From: Kosakonia sacchari
Lineage (GTDB): Bacteria > Pseudomonadota > Gammaproteobacteria > Enterobacterales > Enterobacteriaceae
DNA length: 64,000 nt
Reading direction: 5' to 3'
Assembly: GCA_900109485.1 (NCBI GenBank)
Contig: FOAY01000018.1
Coordinates: 1 to 64,000 of the forward strand
The notes under the pieces are model-generated. The model worked only from the letters and a program-made list of their open reading frames with translations, did no database searches and was not told where the DNA came from. Positions 7,175-16,400 of the stretch are shown here, piece by piece. The position numbers and the translations under genes are program-made. Position 1 is the stretch's first letter. Every line of letters starts with the position of its first letter.

Positions 7175-8161
7175 TTACAAAGGTTGTTCAAAAAGATGCA
7201 GCGCCGGTTGCGGAACATGCAGCACCACGGGCGTTTGCGCCGGCCAGAACTGCGGTGAATCGGCGAGCAAAAGCTGCCCATCGCAGCGCACGCTGTGGCG
7301 GTACTGGTGGCCGAGAAACGCGCTCTCCTCAATCACGCCCTCCAGCACTAACCCCTGCGGCGCAGGGTGTGTCAATGCAGGGTGAATGGTGACATCCGCG
7401 CTGCGAAAATAGAGGGTTTTGCCGCCGTCATCCGTGCTCGCCAGGCAGTTATCCGCGCCCATAAAATCCGCCACAAACGGCGTTGCCGGGCGGTGGTAGA
7501 TATCTTCCGGCGTACCGATTTGCTCAATACGCCCGTTATTCAGCACCGCAATGCGATCGGCCATCACCAGCGCTTCCTGCTGATCGTGGGTGACGATAAG
7601 CGAGGTAAAGCCAAGCTTCTTTTGCAGCGCTTTAATTTCATGGCGCACATTGAGGCGCACTTTGGCATCGAGGTTCGACAGCGGCTCATCCAGCACCAGT
7701 ACGTCCGGTTCAATCGCCAGCGCGCGTGCCAGCGCCACGCGCTGACGCTGGCCGCCGGAAAGTGCGGTCACTTTTATATCCGCATAACCTTCAAGGTTGA
7801 CGATTTTTAATAATTCCTGCACCCGTTGTTGAATCGCCTCTTTTTTCACGCGACGTACTTTTAAGCCGTAGCCAATATTTTGTGCGACGGTAAAGTGCGG
7901 CCACAACGCATAACTCTGAAAAACCATGGTGATATTTCGCTGCTCCGGCGTGCTGTGCGTAATATCCCGGCCGTTGATAGCGATAGCCCCTGAACGTACG
8001 GGAACAAATCCACATAACGCGTTGAGTAATGTGGTTTTTCCGCAGCCGGAAGGCCCAAGCAGCGCGATCATCTCGCCCTTCTCCACCGCTAAATGAATAT
8101 CGTGGAGAACGATGTTATTGCCGTAGCCAATTTTCAGCTTATTAATTTGCAAATAACTCAT
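7175..8161 (-). CDS. ABC transporter ATP-binding protein
   Basis: 328 residues. Walker A GPSGCGKTT at 36-44, Q-loop VFQSYALWP, signature [15 protein letters not shown], Walker [13 protein letters not shown] and switch histidine VTHDQQEA are all present. The C-terminal ~90 residues form a TOBE-like regulatory domain (residues about 240-328), as in MalK/PotA/FbpC ATPases. It is the first gene of the four-gene operon and starts at the divergent control region shared with the hydrolase gene at 8315. The following binding-protein gene starts 34 bp after its stop. Confidence 0.9.
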   Translation of the reverse strand: MSYLQINKLKIGYGNNIVLHDIHLAVEKGEMIALLGPSGCGKTTLLNALCGFVPVRSGAIAINGRDITHSTPEQRNITMVFQSYALWPHFTVAQNIGYGLKVRRVKKEAIQQRVQELLKIVNLEGYADIKVTALSGGQRQRVALARALAIEPDVLVLDEPLSNLDAKVRLNVRHEIKALQKKLGFTSLIVTHDQQEALVMADRIAVLNNGRIEQIGTPEDIYHRPATPFVADFMGADNCLASTDDGGKTLYFRSADVTIHPALTHPAPQGLVLEGVIEESAFLGHQYRHSVRCDGQLLLADSPQFWPAQTPVVLHVPQPALHLFEQPL

Positions 8162-8314
8162 GGGCGATCCTTTTATTCGACATCTTTTTCAACGATGAAC
8201 ACGTGTTCATTTATTTGTAAAAAAAATGCAACTTTGCAGCGACATTATGTGAGCCTACTTTGTCGTCTATTTGTGACAGTTTGATTAAGTCCGCGATAAT
8301 TTTGGTGGAGCGAA
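8162..8314. promoter_or_regulatory. Divergent control region with a perfect 16-bp palindromic operator
   Basis: Between the ABC operon (minus) and the hydrolase-LacI-phosphatase operon (plus) lies ATGAACACGTGTTCAT at 8195-8210, a perfect palindrome with a central CG. LacI-family repressors typically bind such operators of 14-20 bp, and the LacI-type gene at 9070 is part of the rightward operon. The palindrome is therefore the probable operator of both transcripts. The rest of the region is AT-rich and suits promoters in both directions. Confidence 0.65.
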
Positions 8315-9073
8315 ATGGAAATAGATGTTCTGGGTTGCGGCAGCGCCTTCTCGCTGCAACAAAATACCTCCGCGCTGCGCGTGATCGACCGTGAAAACCG
8401 CCAGTGGTTGATTGATTGCGGCCCCACGATCCCGCGCGCGCTGTGGCAGCGTGGCCTTGATGTGAATGCCATCGATGCGATTTACTTCACCCATGTTCAC
8501 CCGGATCACTGCACCGGGCTGACGGCGCTGCTGAATTACTGGAAAAGTTTTCAGCGCAGCAAACCGCTGGTTATCTGGTCGCAGCGCGAACAGCGTCCGG
8601 TACTGATGCAACTGGCAAGCCTCGCCAACTGGCCGGATACCACGCTCTGTTTCGACATCGACTGGCGCGACAGCGAACCGCAGTGGCGCTGGCACGGCTG
8701 GCAAGTAAGTACTGCATTCACGCATCATGAAATTCCCAATCTTGCGCTGCGCATTGAAGCAGACGGCGTGGCGCTGTTCTACAGCGGCGACGGACGCCCG
8801 ACGCCGGAGAGCATCGCGTTAATGCATCACGCGGATCTGGCGTTTCAGGAGTGCGCATCGATGACGCCGCTGGCCGGTGACGCCTCGCACGGCGATTTTC
8901 CCGGCTGCCAGGCGCTGTTTACCCAACTGCGTTTACCGGCGCTGGGGTTGTATCACTGCAATGATGCCGCGCGCCCGGCGCTGGCGCAGGCCTGCCTTAC
9001 GCATCAGGGGCTGTTTGTCAGCGAAGATGGCATGCGCGTTGAGGTTACGCGCCGCGCGGAGGGGAGCATTTGA
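8315..9073 (+). CDS. Metallo-beta-lactamase-fold hydrolase, PhnP/RNase Z-like, probable phosphodiesterase
   Basis: 252 residues. The zinc-binding motif HVHPDH (H60, H62, D64, H65) follows the usual first strands (MEIDVLGCGSAF). Later metal-ligand positions are visible in YSGDGRP, FQECA and SHGDF. The opening GCGSAF and overall size resemble PhnP (cyclic phosphodiesterase) and RNase Z-type enzymes more than beta-lactamases. It is the first gene of an operon with a LacI regulator (4-bp overlap TTGA) and an inositol-monophosphatase-family enzyme. A plausible role is opening a phosphodiester of the imported compound, leaving a monoester for the phosphatase. The substrate is not shown by sequence. 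Confidence 0.8.
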   Translation: MEIDVLGCGSAFSLQQNTSALRVIDRENRQWLIDCGPTIPRALWQRGLDVNAIDAIYFTHVHPDHCTGLTALLNYWKSFQRSKPLVIWSQREQRPVLMQLASLANWPDTTLCFDIDWRDSEPQWRWHGWQVSTAFTHHEIPNLALRIEADGVALFYSGDGRPTPESIALMHHADLAFQECASMTPLAGDASHGDFPGCQALFTQLRLPALGLYHCNDAARPALAQACLTHQGLFVSEDGMRVEVTRRAEGSI

Positions 9074-10092
9074 GTCAGGCAATCCGCAAACAGGCCGTTA
9101 CGGCAGAAGACGTGGCGAAACGGGCGGGCGTCTCCCGCGCTGTGGTGTCCCGCGCATTAAGCAGCAATGGCAGCATCTCCCCGGCGACCAAAGAGAAAGT
9201 ACTGCGTGCTGCGCAGGAGCTGGGTTATCAGGTCAATTTTCTCGCGCAGGGGCTGAACCGCCAGCGCAGCCATCTGATTGGCGTGATTGTGGCGCGCATT
9301 GGCGATCCGTTTCGCAGCAGCCTGCTGGAGGGGTTACTGCATGAGATCCAGCGGCGTGGCTACCAGGCGCTGGTTACCGAAATTACCGGCGAGCAGGATC
9401 TGGTCACCACGCTGCGCCGTTTCACGCAGTTTCGCGTCTCCGGTGTGATTGTTACTTCCGGCAAACCGCCGGAAGCCATCGTCAACGAGTGTGTCAGCCA
9501 GCAGATTCCGGTGGTCGGCATCAATCGCCATCCCGATATTCCGTTTGTCGATTTTGTCTGCTCGGATAACCAGCGCGGCGCGCAACTGGCCGCCGAACAG
9601 TTGGTGCACGCGGGTTGTCGCCGTTTCGGCTGGCTGATCAACCGTGGCTCCACGTGGGCAGGCGTGATGCGCGGCGACGCCTTTGAGCGGGCGCTGCAAC
9701 AACTGGGCGTTGATACACAGCAGCATCTGCGCTGGATAAGCGCCAGCGAAGAGGGTTACGACGGCGGATGGCAGGCGGCGCTCAATGATAAAGACGAATT
9801 ACCGGAAGGGATCTTCTGCGCCAATGCGCAGCTGGCCTGCGGTTTTCTCGACGGCATGCGCCAGCGCGGTAAGTTCGCGCCGCACGACTTCCATTTGATA
9901 GGTTTTGATAATACGCCGCAAAGCGGCCAGTTCAGTTACCAGCTCACTACGCTGCATCAGGATGTGGCGGAGATCTCGCGCCGGGCGTTAACGCGCCTGC
10001 TGGAGCGGGCCAAAAATCCCTTACAGCCTTCCCGCGTTGAGTGGGTTAAGGTGGAATTGATTCATCGACAAACATCGCCACGCATTGGCTAA
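9070..10092 (+). CDS. LacI-family transcriptional regulator
   Basis: 340 residues starting at a TTG codon that overlaps the stop of the hydrolase gene. Residues about 10-55 are the LacI helix-turn-helix and hinge (VTAEDVAKRAGVSRAVVSRA, then SPATKEKVLRAAQELGYQ). The rest is a periplasmic-binding-protein-like effector domain (IGVIVARIGDPF, FVCSDNQRGAQLA, LIGFDNT). It probably represses both divergent operons from the palindrome at 8195-8210 until its ligand, likely the imported substrate or a breakdown product, is bound. It is cotranscribed with its target enzymes. Confidence 0.9.
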   Translation: MSQAIRKQAVTAEDVAKRAGVSRAVVSRALSSNGSISPATKEKVLRAAQELGYQVNFLAQGLNRQRSHLIGVIVARIGDPFRSSLLEGLLHEIQRRGYQALVTEITGEQDLVTTLRRFTQFRVSGVIVTSGKPPEAIVNECVSQQIPVVGINRHPDIPFVDFVCSDNQRGAQLAAEQLVHAGCRRFGWLINRGSTWAGVMRGDAFERALQQLGVDTQQHLRWISASEEGYDGGWQAALNDKDELPEGIFCANAQLACGFLDGMRQRGKFAPHDFHLIGFDNTPQSGQFSYQLTTLHQDVAEISRRALTRLLERAKNPLQPSRVEWVKVELIHRQTSPRIG

Positions 10093-10102
10093 GAGTCCCG
10101 CT

Positions 10103-10870
10103 ATGACAGAAGAGTTTACCCACGCGCTCTGCGCGTTGATTCGTCGTCTCGGCCAGCAAGCGAAGCAACTTCGCGATAACGGGCTAACGATTGAGCAGAA
10201 AGGCCGCCAGGATTTTGTCTCCCAGGCGGATGTGTATGTGGAAAACGAACTGCGCGCATGGTTGAAAACGCAGCGCCCGCAGGATGGCCTGCTCGGCGAA
10301 GAACGCGGGCTGGAGCCGGGAAGCGACGGTATCTGGGTTATCGATCCGATCGACGGTACCACCAACTTTATCCTCGGCATGGATTACTGGTGCATCTCCG
10401 TCGCCTACGTCCGCGCACACAACATTGAGCTGGGCATCATTTATGCCCCCGATCGCAACGAGTTCTTCTTCGCGCAAACGGGCAAAGGCGCGTACTTAAA
10501 CGAGCAGAAATTGACGATTCGCGAGCCGTCGCCGGAAGCGGTGGTTCTGGGGCTGGGGCGTTCAAGCCGTACCCCGCCGCGCGACTATACGCAGACCATT
10601 GAAACCCTGTTTGAACACGGTATTGAGCACCGCCGTTTTGGCGCAGGCGCGTTGATGCTGGCGCACGTCGCCGCAGGCCAGGTACATGGTTATTTTGAAG
10701 CCCATCTGCATAGCTGGGATGCGCTTGCCGGTCTGGCGTTGATTAAGGAAGCGGGGGGAATGCACAACGATTTTCTCGCCAGTGATGGCCTGACACAGGG
10801 AAATAATGCATGGGCGGCAAGCCCGGCGGTGTGGAAACGACTGCAGCCGGTACTGCTGCCCAACGGTTAA
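10103..10870 (+). CDS. Inositol-monophosphatase-family phosphatase
   Basis: 255 residues from the ATG at 10103; an in-frame TTG at 10085 overlapping the LacI gene would add six residues but has no ribosome site. The metal-binding motifs of the family are present: GEE at 65-67, DPIDGT at 81-86 and SWDALAG near the C-terminus. Members hydrolyse inositol phosphates, sugar phosphates or 3'-phosphoadenosine compounds using magnesium. Placed behind a PhnP-like phosphodiesterase and opposite an importer, it is most simply the second step in dephosphorylating the imported molecule. The exact substrate is unknown. Confidence 0.88.
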   Translation: MTEEFTHALCALIRRLGQQAKQLRDNGLTIEQKGRQDFVSQADVYVENELRAWLKTQRPQDGLLGEERGLEPGSDGIWVIDPIDGTTNFILGMDYWCISVAYVRAHNIELGIIYAPDRNEFFFAQTGKGAYLNEQKLTIREPSPEAVVLGLGRSSRTPPRDYTQTIETLFEHGIEHRRFGAGALMLAHVAAGQVHGYFEAHLHSWDALAGLALIKEAGGMHNDFLASDGLTQGNNAWAASPAVWKRLQPVLLPNG

Positions 10871-10874
10871 CACG

Positions 10875-10899
10875 AAAAAGCCCCCGGCAAGCGGGGGCG
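10875..10899 (-). terminator. Rho-independent terminator of the chitinase gene
   Basis: On the minus strand the sequence reads GCCCCCGC-TTG-CCGGGGGC followed by TTTTT. It lies 9 bp past the chitinase stop and between convergent genes. Confidence 0.8.
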
Positions 10900-10907
10900 T
10901 AATACCC

Positions 10908-12770
10908 TTATTTGGAAACTTTGTCCCAGGCAGTAGACCAGGCGCTACCGGTACCCGGAGCGTAGGCGAAGGCCGCGCCGGAACACCAGCTGGTGTACGG
11001 CCACGGTTTGCACTGGTAAGCGTTGCCGTCAGTACCGGTCACAATATCACCCGCAGCATACGGGAAGTTTTCCTGATAAGCCGGGTAAGCGGACTCCACT
11101 TTCTCGTTGGTGGTCACATCCAGCTTCTCAGACATCCCGGATTTGTTACCCGCAGCGTCAAGAGAGATCACCTGATACTGATAGATAGTTTCCGCCTGCA
11201 GGCCTTTATCCAGGTAAGCTGGGGTGGCCGGAGACGCGATCAGTTTACCATCACGGAACAGCTGGTAACCGGTCACCTGGACGTTATCGGTTGCCGCTTT
11301 CCATTGCAGAGCGATGGTAGAGTCCGTGACTTCTACAGTGCCCATGCCGGTCGGGATGGACGGTGCTTCGGTATCAACAGCCGGTGCAGCCTGCGTTTTC
11401 ACTTTGAAAACTGCGCTGGCGGCAGAGGCGTTGTTTGCCGCATCGACAGCCACGATGGTGTACTGGTATTCCGTTTCCGCTTGCAGATTATTGTCCACAA
11501 AAGTGGTGGTGGTGACGTCAGCCACTTTCTGCTGGTTACGGAATACGCTGTAGTGATGAACGCCAGTGTCATCGGTAGAGGCTTTCCAGTTCAGCTGAAC
11601 AGAAGTCGCCGTGCTGGTGCCCTGTACTTCAGACGGTACGCTCGGTGCCGTCGTATCTTCTTCCGGTGCCGGCATTTCGCCGCCATCATGGATCAGGTTG
11701 GTATACGCTTTACGGAACTGGCCGTTAAAGGATTGGTGATTAACGTTATCGCCTTCGTCCCAGTTGATAGACCAGGTCATCAAGCCTCTTAACGGCAGGC
11801 CTTCTTTTTCCATATCCGCGAATACGCGATAAACATCTTCCGGCGTTTTTACAAAACCGGTTGCCGCAGCAGAAGTATTACTTGGCAGGCCAATAACCAG
11901 TTTGCTGGACGGAATTTTAACCGCAGACAGACCGTGTTTATTGGTGATAATTTCTTTACTGAAGTGGTAAAGGAATTCATATTTTTTAGCGTCGTCATTT
12001 TGCGCATAGTTTACCCACCAGCCATCGGTAGCAGTATTGTCCGGCTGGAAACCAATGCCGAATGCGCCCTGGTTGTAATATTGCGGCGCGATGAAGTCAT
12101 AATAGCCATCGAGACGTTCAATATAATTTTGATACTGCGGGTTAGCTTTGGTCAGATACGGAATTTCCGGCGCCATACTGATAATAAAGTGCTTGCCCTG
12201 CTGTTCGTAGTGTTCGCGAACTTTTTTCAGCGCAGCAGGAATAACGGTTTCGTTATCAGCCAGTTTAATAGCGCTCTGCTCAAGGTCCAGATCCAGACCA
12301 TCGAAGCCATAAACATCGACCAGACGAATAATTTCATTGGCCAGATTTTCGGTGTCGCCATTGGCTTCATGCAGTTCAATATGAGCATCTGCGCCGCCCA
12401 GCGACAGCAGAACCGCCTGACCACGTTCGTTCAGCGCGGCAATTTCCTCGCGGAAGCTCTGATCGGTGCCGTAATAAGGAACGAAGGTCGGCATCGTTGC
12501 GCCGCCAGCGGATTTCATAAAGGCCGCCATCACGACGTTATACTCTTTCGGCGTATCTTTCAGCGCCATTTTTAACGGGTAGCCCTGAGCGTAATCGCCA
12601 GAGAAACCCTGATCCCAGTTGTGCCAGTAACCGACCAGCACTTTTTTACCTTCGATAGAAGGCATTGTATCCGCATAATCCGTTGCAGCAAAAAGGTGAC
12701 CACTAAAACCAACCATGCCAGCTAATGCAAGGCCAGCACAAATTCGATTGCGCTTAAAAATCCCTTTCAT
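10908..12770 (-). CDS. Secreted GH18 chitinase with two fibronectin-III domains and a chitin-binding module
   Basis: 620 residues. Signal peptide about 1-29 (ends GHLFAA). The GH18 catalytic domain spans about 42-365, with SLGG at 123-126 and the active motif DGLDLDLE at 157-164, Glu164 being the catalytic acid. Two fibronectin type III repeats follow (about 383-468 and 475-560; both open with TAPS/EAPS-IP and contain TEYQYT or TIYQYQ). The end (about 570-620) is a CBM5/12-type aromatic chitin-binding module with YPAY, YQCKPWPY and WSTAWDKV. It hydrolyses chitin outside the cell. The gene stands alone with its own terminator and an AT-rich upstream region. Confidence 0.93.
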   Translation of the reverse strand: MKGIFKRNRICAGLALAGMVGFSGHLFAATDYADTMPSIEGKKVLVGYWHNWDQGFSGDYAQGYPLKMALKDTPKEYNVVMAAFMKSAGGATMPTFVPYYGTDQSFREEIAALNERGQAVLLSLGGADAHIELHEANGDTENLANEIIRLVDVYGFDGLDLDLEQSAIKLADNETVIPAALKKVREHYEQQGKHFIISMAPEIPYLTKANPQYQNYIERLDGYYDFIAPQYYNQGAFGIGFQPDNTATDGWWVNYAQNDDAKKYEFLYHFSKEIITNKHGLSAVKIPSSKLVIGLPSNTSAAATGFVKTPEDVYRVFADMEKEGLPLRGLMTWSINWDEGDNVNHQSFNGQFRKAYTNLIHDGGEMPAPEEDTTAPSVPSEVQGTSTATSVQLNWKASTDDTGVHHYSVFRNQQKVADVTTTTFVDNNLQAETEYQYTIVAVDAANNASAASAVFKVKTQAAPAVDTEAPSIPTGMGTVEVTDSTIALQWKAATDNVQVTGYQLFRDGKLIASPATPAYLDKGLQAETIYQYQVISLDAAGNKSGMSEKLDVTTNEKVESAYPAYQENFPYAAGDIVTGTDGNAYQCKPWPYTSWCSGAAFAYAPGTGSAWSTAWDKVSK

Positions 12771-13027
12771 TCTAATTCCTCATCTATTAATAATCAGTTT
12801 TTTGCTACTGGTTAACGTACCTCTAAACAACGCCGACATATTACATTTTATTTCGGAGTTTTCATTATAGGAAACGGATATTCGCAATGCGGGATCTTTC
12901 CCTTTCGGTTGAGAATTTTCCACGCGGATATACAAGTGATTAATTCACAGTAGGAAACACTATAATAACAGCGGCCCGATATTAAAAAATATCAGGCCAG
13001 ACATAAAAAATATTGAGCAGCGAAATA
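12771..13027. other. Intergenic region: chitinase promoter and hairpin after the immunity gene
   Basis: 257 bp of AT-rich sequence. At 12973-12998 an inverted repeat GGCC-C-GATATT / AATATC-A-GGCC with one mismatch lies about 30 bp beyond the stop of the immunity gene. It may end that transcript, although no long T-run follows on the minus strand. The remainder presumably contains the chitinase promoter; no other feature was recognised. Confidence 0.45.
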
Positions 13028-13459
13028 TTATTTACTTTTCTGTATTTCTGCATAGAGCGCACTGAGCTCTTTTGCGTATTTCTTCGCACCAGGAATGCCT
13101 ATTGCTTTGATGTAATCAACCAGGCCGTCGGGATTACGTTCGAGCAGGCGATACTCAATCAAATGACCAATCGGGAAATTAATCTGCGGCGCGTTATTGA
13201 CAATGTTATCTTCGCCGCCGGTTTCTAAATATTTTTCATTCTTCTTAACGATCCAGGCAATTGTTTTTTCACGATCATTTTTTATTAACGCCTCCAGTTC
13301 ATCAAAGCTAACGGCGGCATGCTGTAAAGATTCATTATCCACCTCAATAATAAAATCATGAACCGGCGTCACGCGGTCAATTTTTTCCGGCAGCGCCAGA
13401 TCCAGCGCATCCAGATAGTTCGCGTAGCTTTCAGTGTGCATGAATTCGTTAAGTGTCAT
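13028..13459 (-). CDS. Probable immunity protein for the Rhs toxin
   Basis: 143 residues, acidic, no signal peptide and no membrane span, so cytoplasmic. It begins 2 bp after the Rhs stop codon, the standard place for the cognate immunity gene, and a cytoplasmic location fits protection against a nuclease toxin. It is more AT-rich than the rhs core, as is usual for exchanged tip/immunity cassettes. No family is recognised, so the function rests on position. Confidence 0.65.
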   Translation of the reverse strand: MTLNEFMHTESYANYLDALDLALPEKIDRVTPVHDFIIEVDNESLQHAAVSFDELEALIKNDREKTIAWIVKKNEKYLETGGEDNIVNNAPQINFPIGHLIEYRLLERNPDGLVDYIKAIGIPGAKKYAKELSALYAEIQKSK

Positions 13460-13461
13460 AT

Positions 13462-16400
13462 TTAGCGTCCCGTATAGTTGCCAACATCCTGAACAATTTT
13501 AATCAATCGGGAGCCAGTATGCCTGTAAGGATCCTTCGCGGCATGCTCCCATGGCGTCACCTTCTCCAGGTTATAGGGAAGATCGACGTTTTTGCCCGAC
13601 CGTTGCGGCCAGATGCGGTGGTTCAGTTCCAGCGACACATTCCGTGTTCTGATACGCCGGGTCTTAAAGTGGTACTCCTCCACCCGAATGCGCGGCGCCA
13701 GCCCCAGCCGCATACGCAACATATTCACCGAAGAATACATGCCTTTCGGCGCGGCTTTGGCTTCAGCTTTCCAGTAATCGCGCCGCGCAGTATTCCAGCA
13801 TTTTAAGCCGAGAGGATCGATCCACGTCTGCGGGGCAATCACATAGTCATAAACATTCAGCCCTCCGGCAAGCCCAAGCGGATCCTGGCTGATATAGGCG
13901 GCAATCGCCGGATCGTAATAGCGATAGCGGTTGTAATGCAGCCCGGTTTCGCCATCAAAATAGTGCCCCTGGAAACGCAGCGGGTTATCGATACGGCTGG
14001 CGCAAACCTCGCCTTTTTCGCCCCACGCCCCGCTTCTTTCCGACCAGACAATCTCCCCGCCGGGCGAGGTCAGGCGCACCGGCGCACCGTTCGGATCGCA
14101 GTGATAGTGCCAGCTCTGCTTCTGCCCGTTTTCCTGCGTGACCAGCGCCAGCGGCCGGAAACCGCCAGGGTAGTAGATGTACTCACGCAGGGTACTGAAC
14201 AGTTGCGCCTGCGCTTTTTGCCGCTTCAGTCGCCCGCCGGTATCAAAGATGCTCAGCGCCGCCAGCGGCTGCTCGGTCGCTGTGACTGTCTCGCCCGCCA
14301 GCGCATCCTCCTGCCAGTAAAACCAGCGTGTTTCACTGGCAGTTTGCTTGAAGACGCGTCTTCCGAGGCCGTCATAGCCATAACGCACCTGCTCGTTACC
14401 CTTACGTACGGCGATCAACTGGCGATTCTCATCCCAGATGAAGTCCTCTTTTTCGCCCTCATTCTGCACATCACGGCGCTGTCGCAGTTCGCCGGCGCGG
14501 TCAAACACATAGCGCGTCCCCTGGTGGAGGCCTTCGCGGAACCAGCCGCCCGCGCTGTCGTTCACATCGCGGATCTGCGTCTGTAACGCGTTGCCCGCCG
14601 CGTCATGGACAAACTGGCGCAGCACGCCGTCCGGTGCGGTATGCGCCGCCAGACGCCCCACCGGATCGTAGGTATAACGATCGCTGCCCCACTGGCTGTC
14701 TTCACGCAGCGTCAGGTTGCCTGCGCGATCGTAAGCAAAGCCGCTGGCGAACAGCGGTAAATCGTTTTGCAGCACCTGCTGCGACGTTAAGCGTCCAAGG
14801 CGATCGTAGCGATAACGGCGCTCAACGTCGTCGGAGAGCTGCTCGCTGGCCCTGCGCCCGCAGGCATCGTAAGTGAAACGTATTGGCGCATCGTCGTTCA
14901 GTTGCACCTCGCTCAGCCTGTCATGCTCATCCATGCCATAACGCACCCGGTGGCCGCCGTCGCTCTCGCGCGAGATCAGCAGCCCGCGCGGGTCATAGCC
15001 GTAACGCAACTGGAAGCCGTCCTGCTCCTCACACAGTAACCGCCCGGCGCGGTCATAGCGCCAGACCAGCCGCCGCCACGGGTTTTCGCACAGCACCATA
15101 CGCCCGCAGGGATCGTAATGAAACGTTGCCTGTAACGTGTCGCCGCTGCGCCGCTCGCAAAGCCTCCCGGCGCGGTCGTAGCCGTAGCGAACTTCACGCC
15201 CGAGTGGATCTTCGCGCTGAATCAACCGGCTGGCGTTATCCCAGCCATAGCGCGTTACCTGTCCCCAGTAATCGCTCTCCGCCGTGACCCGGCCCAGCGC
15301 ATCGCGGGTGAACTGCCAGCGCTGGCCGTTCTGGTTGATCACCGCCAGCAGGCGATCTTCGGCGTCGTACTGATAGCCGAGCGTCGCGCCGTCCGGCGTT
15401 TCGCAGGCGGCAAGCATTCCCGTGCCGGTATAGCGAAACCGCGTTACGCGCCCCTGCTCGTCGGTGAATTGCAGCGGCTCATCTTCCCGGTCATAACTGA
15501 CGCGCACTTCGCCTCCCGCCGGGTCAACCGTGGCGACCAGCCGGTCTTTCATATCCCAGTGGAAACGGGTGATACCGCCATCGGCATCAATGCGCTCCTG
15601 CAACGTACCGCGCACCGAGTAGCGAAAACGGGTCATGCCGCCGCCAGCAGAATGCTCGGCGGTTAAAAAACCGAATCGATCATAGTGATACTGGGTTGGC
15701 GGAGAACCAGGAATCTCGGCGGCAGTCAGCTGGCCGAACGCATCATAGTGATAACGCGACGTCACGCCCGTTGGGTCAATTTCAGCCACCAGGTTACCGC
15801 CGCTATCGAACTGCGTGCGCCAGTTGGCCCCCTGCTCATCCGTTACCGCAATCAGATCGCCCCAGTCGTCGTAGCTCGCCTGTACGACGCTGCCATCAGG
15901 CAGGTGTTCAGCAACCATCTGCCCGCGCTCGTCATACTCCCAGCGCCAGGTGCTACCATCCGGTTCCACCAGCTCCGCCGTGCGGCCAACATCGTCATAG
16001 CGAAACAGCGTATTGCCACCAGTGGGATCGATTTCCGCGATCGGCAAACCGTTTTCATCAAAGGTAATGCGCGAGATATTGCCCGCCGAATCGCTTATTT
16101 CCACTTCGTTAAGCAGTTCGTGCCAGGCAAAGCGATAATCCCAAACGCCGCCATCGCCCCAGGCATGAATCACCCGCCAGGCATCATCGTACTGATAATG
16201 GAACCCCTGCCCGTTGCGATCCACATGGCTTAGCAGATAGCGTTGCTGCCAGAAGAAGTGGCGCGGGTGCGATAGCGCATCGATCTCGGCGCTAAGCTGG
16301 TTATCCGCATCATATTCATAGCGCGTCAGCGGAGTTATCTCGCCATCCAGCGTATTGCGCAAACGCAGCGCCAGCAGCCGATCGTTTTGCCAGGTGACGA

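Noticed and set aside
7141-7332. 64-residue upstream extension of the solute-binding protein
   Set aside because: The extension overlaps the ATPase gene and would bury the clear signal peptide that starts at 7140.
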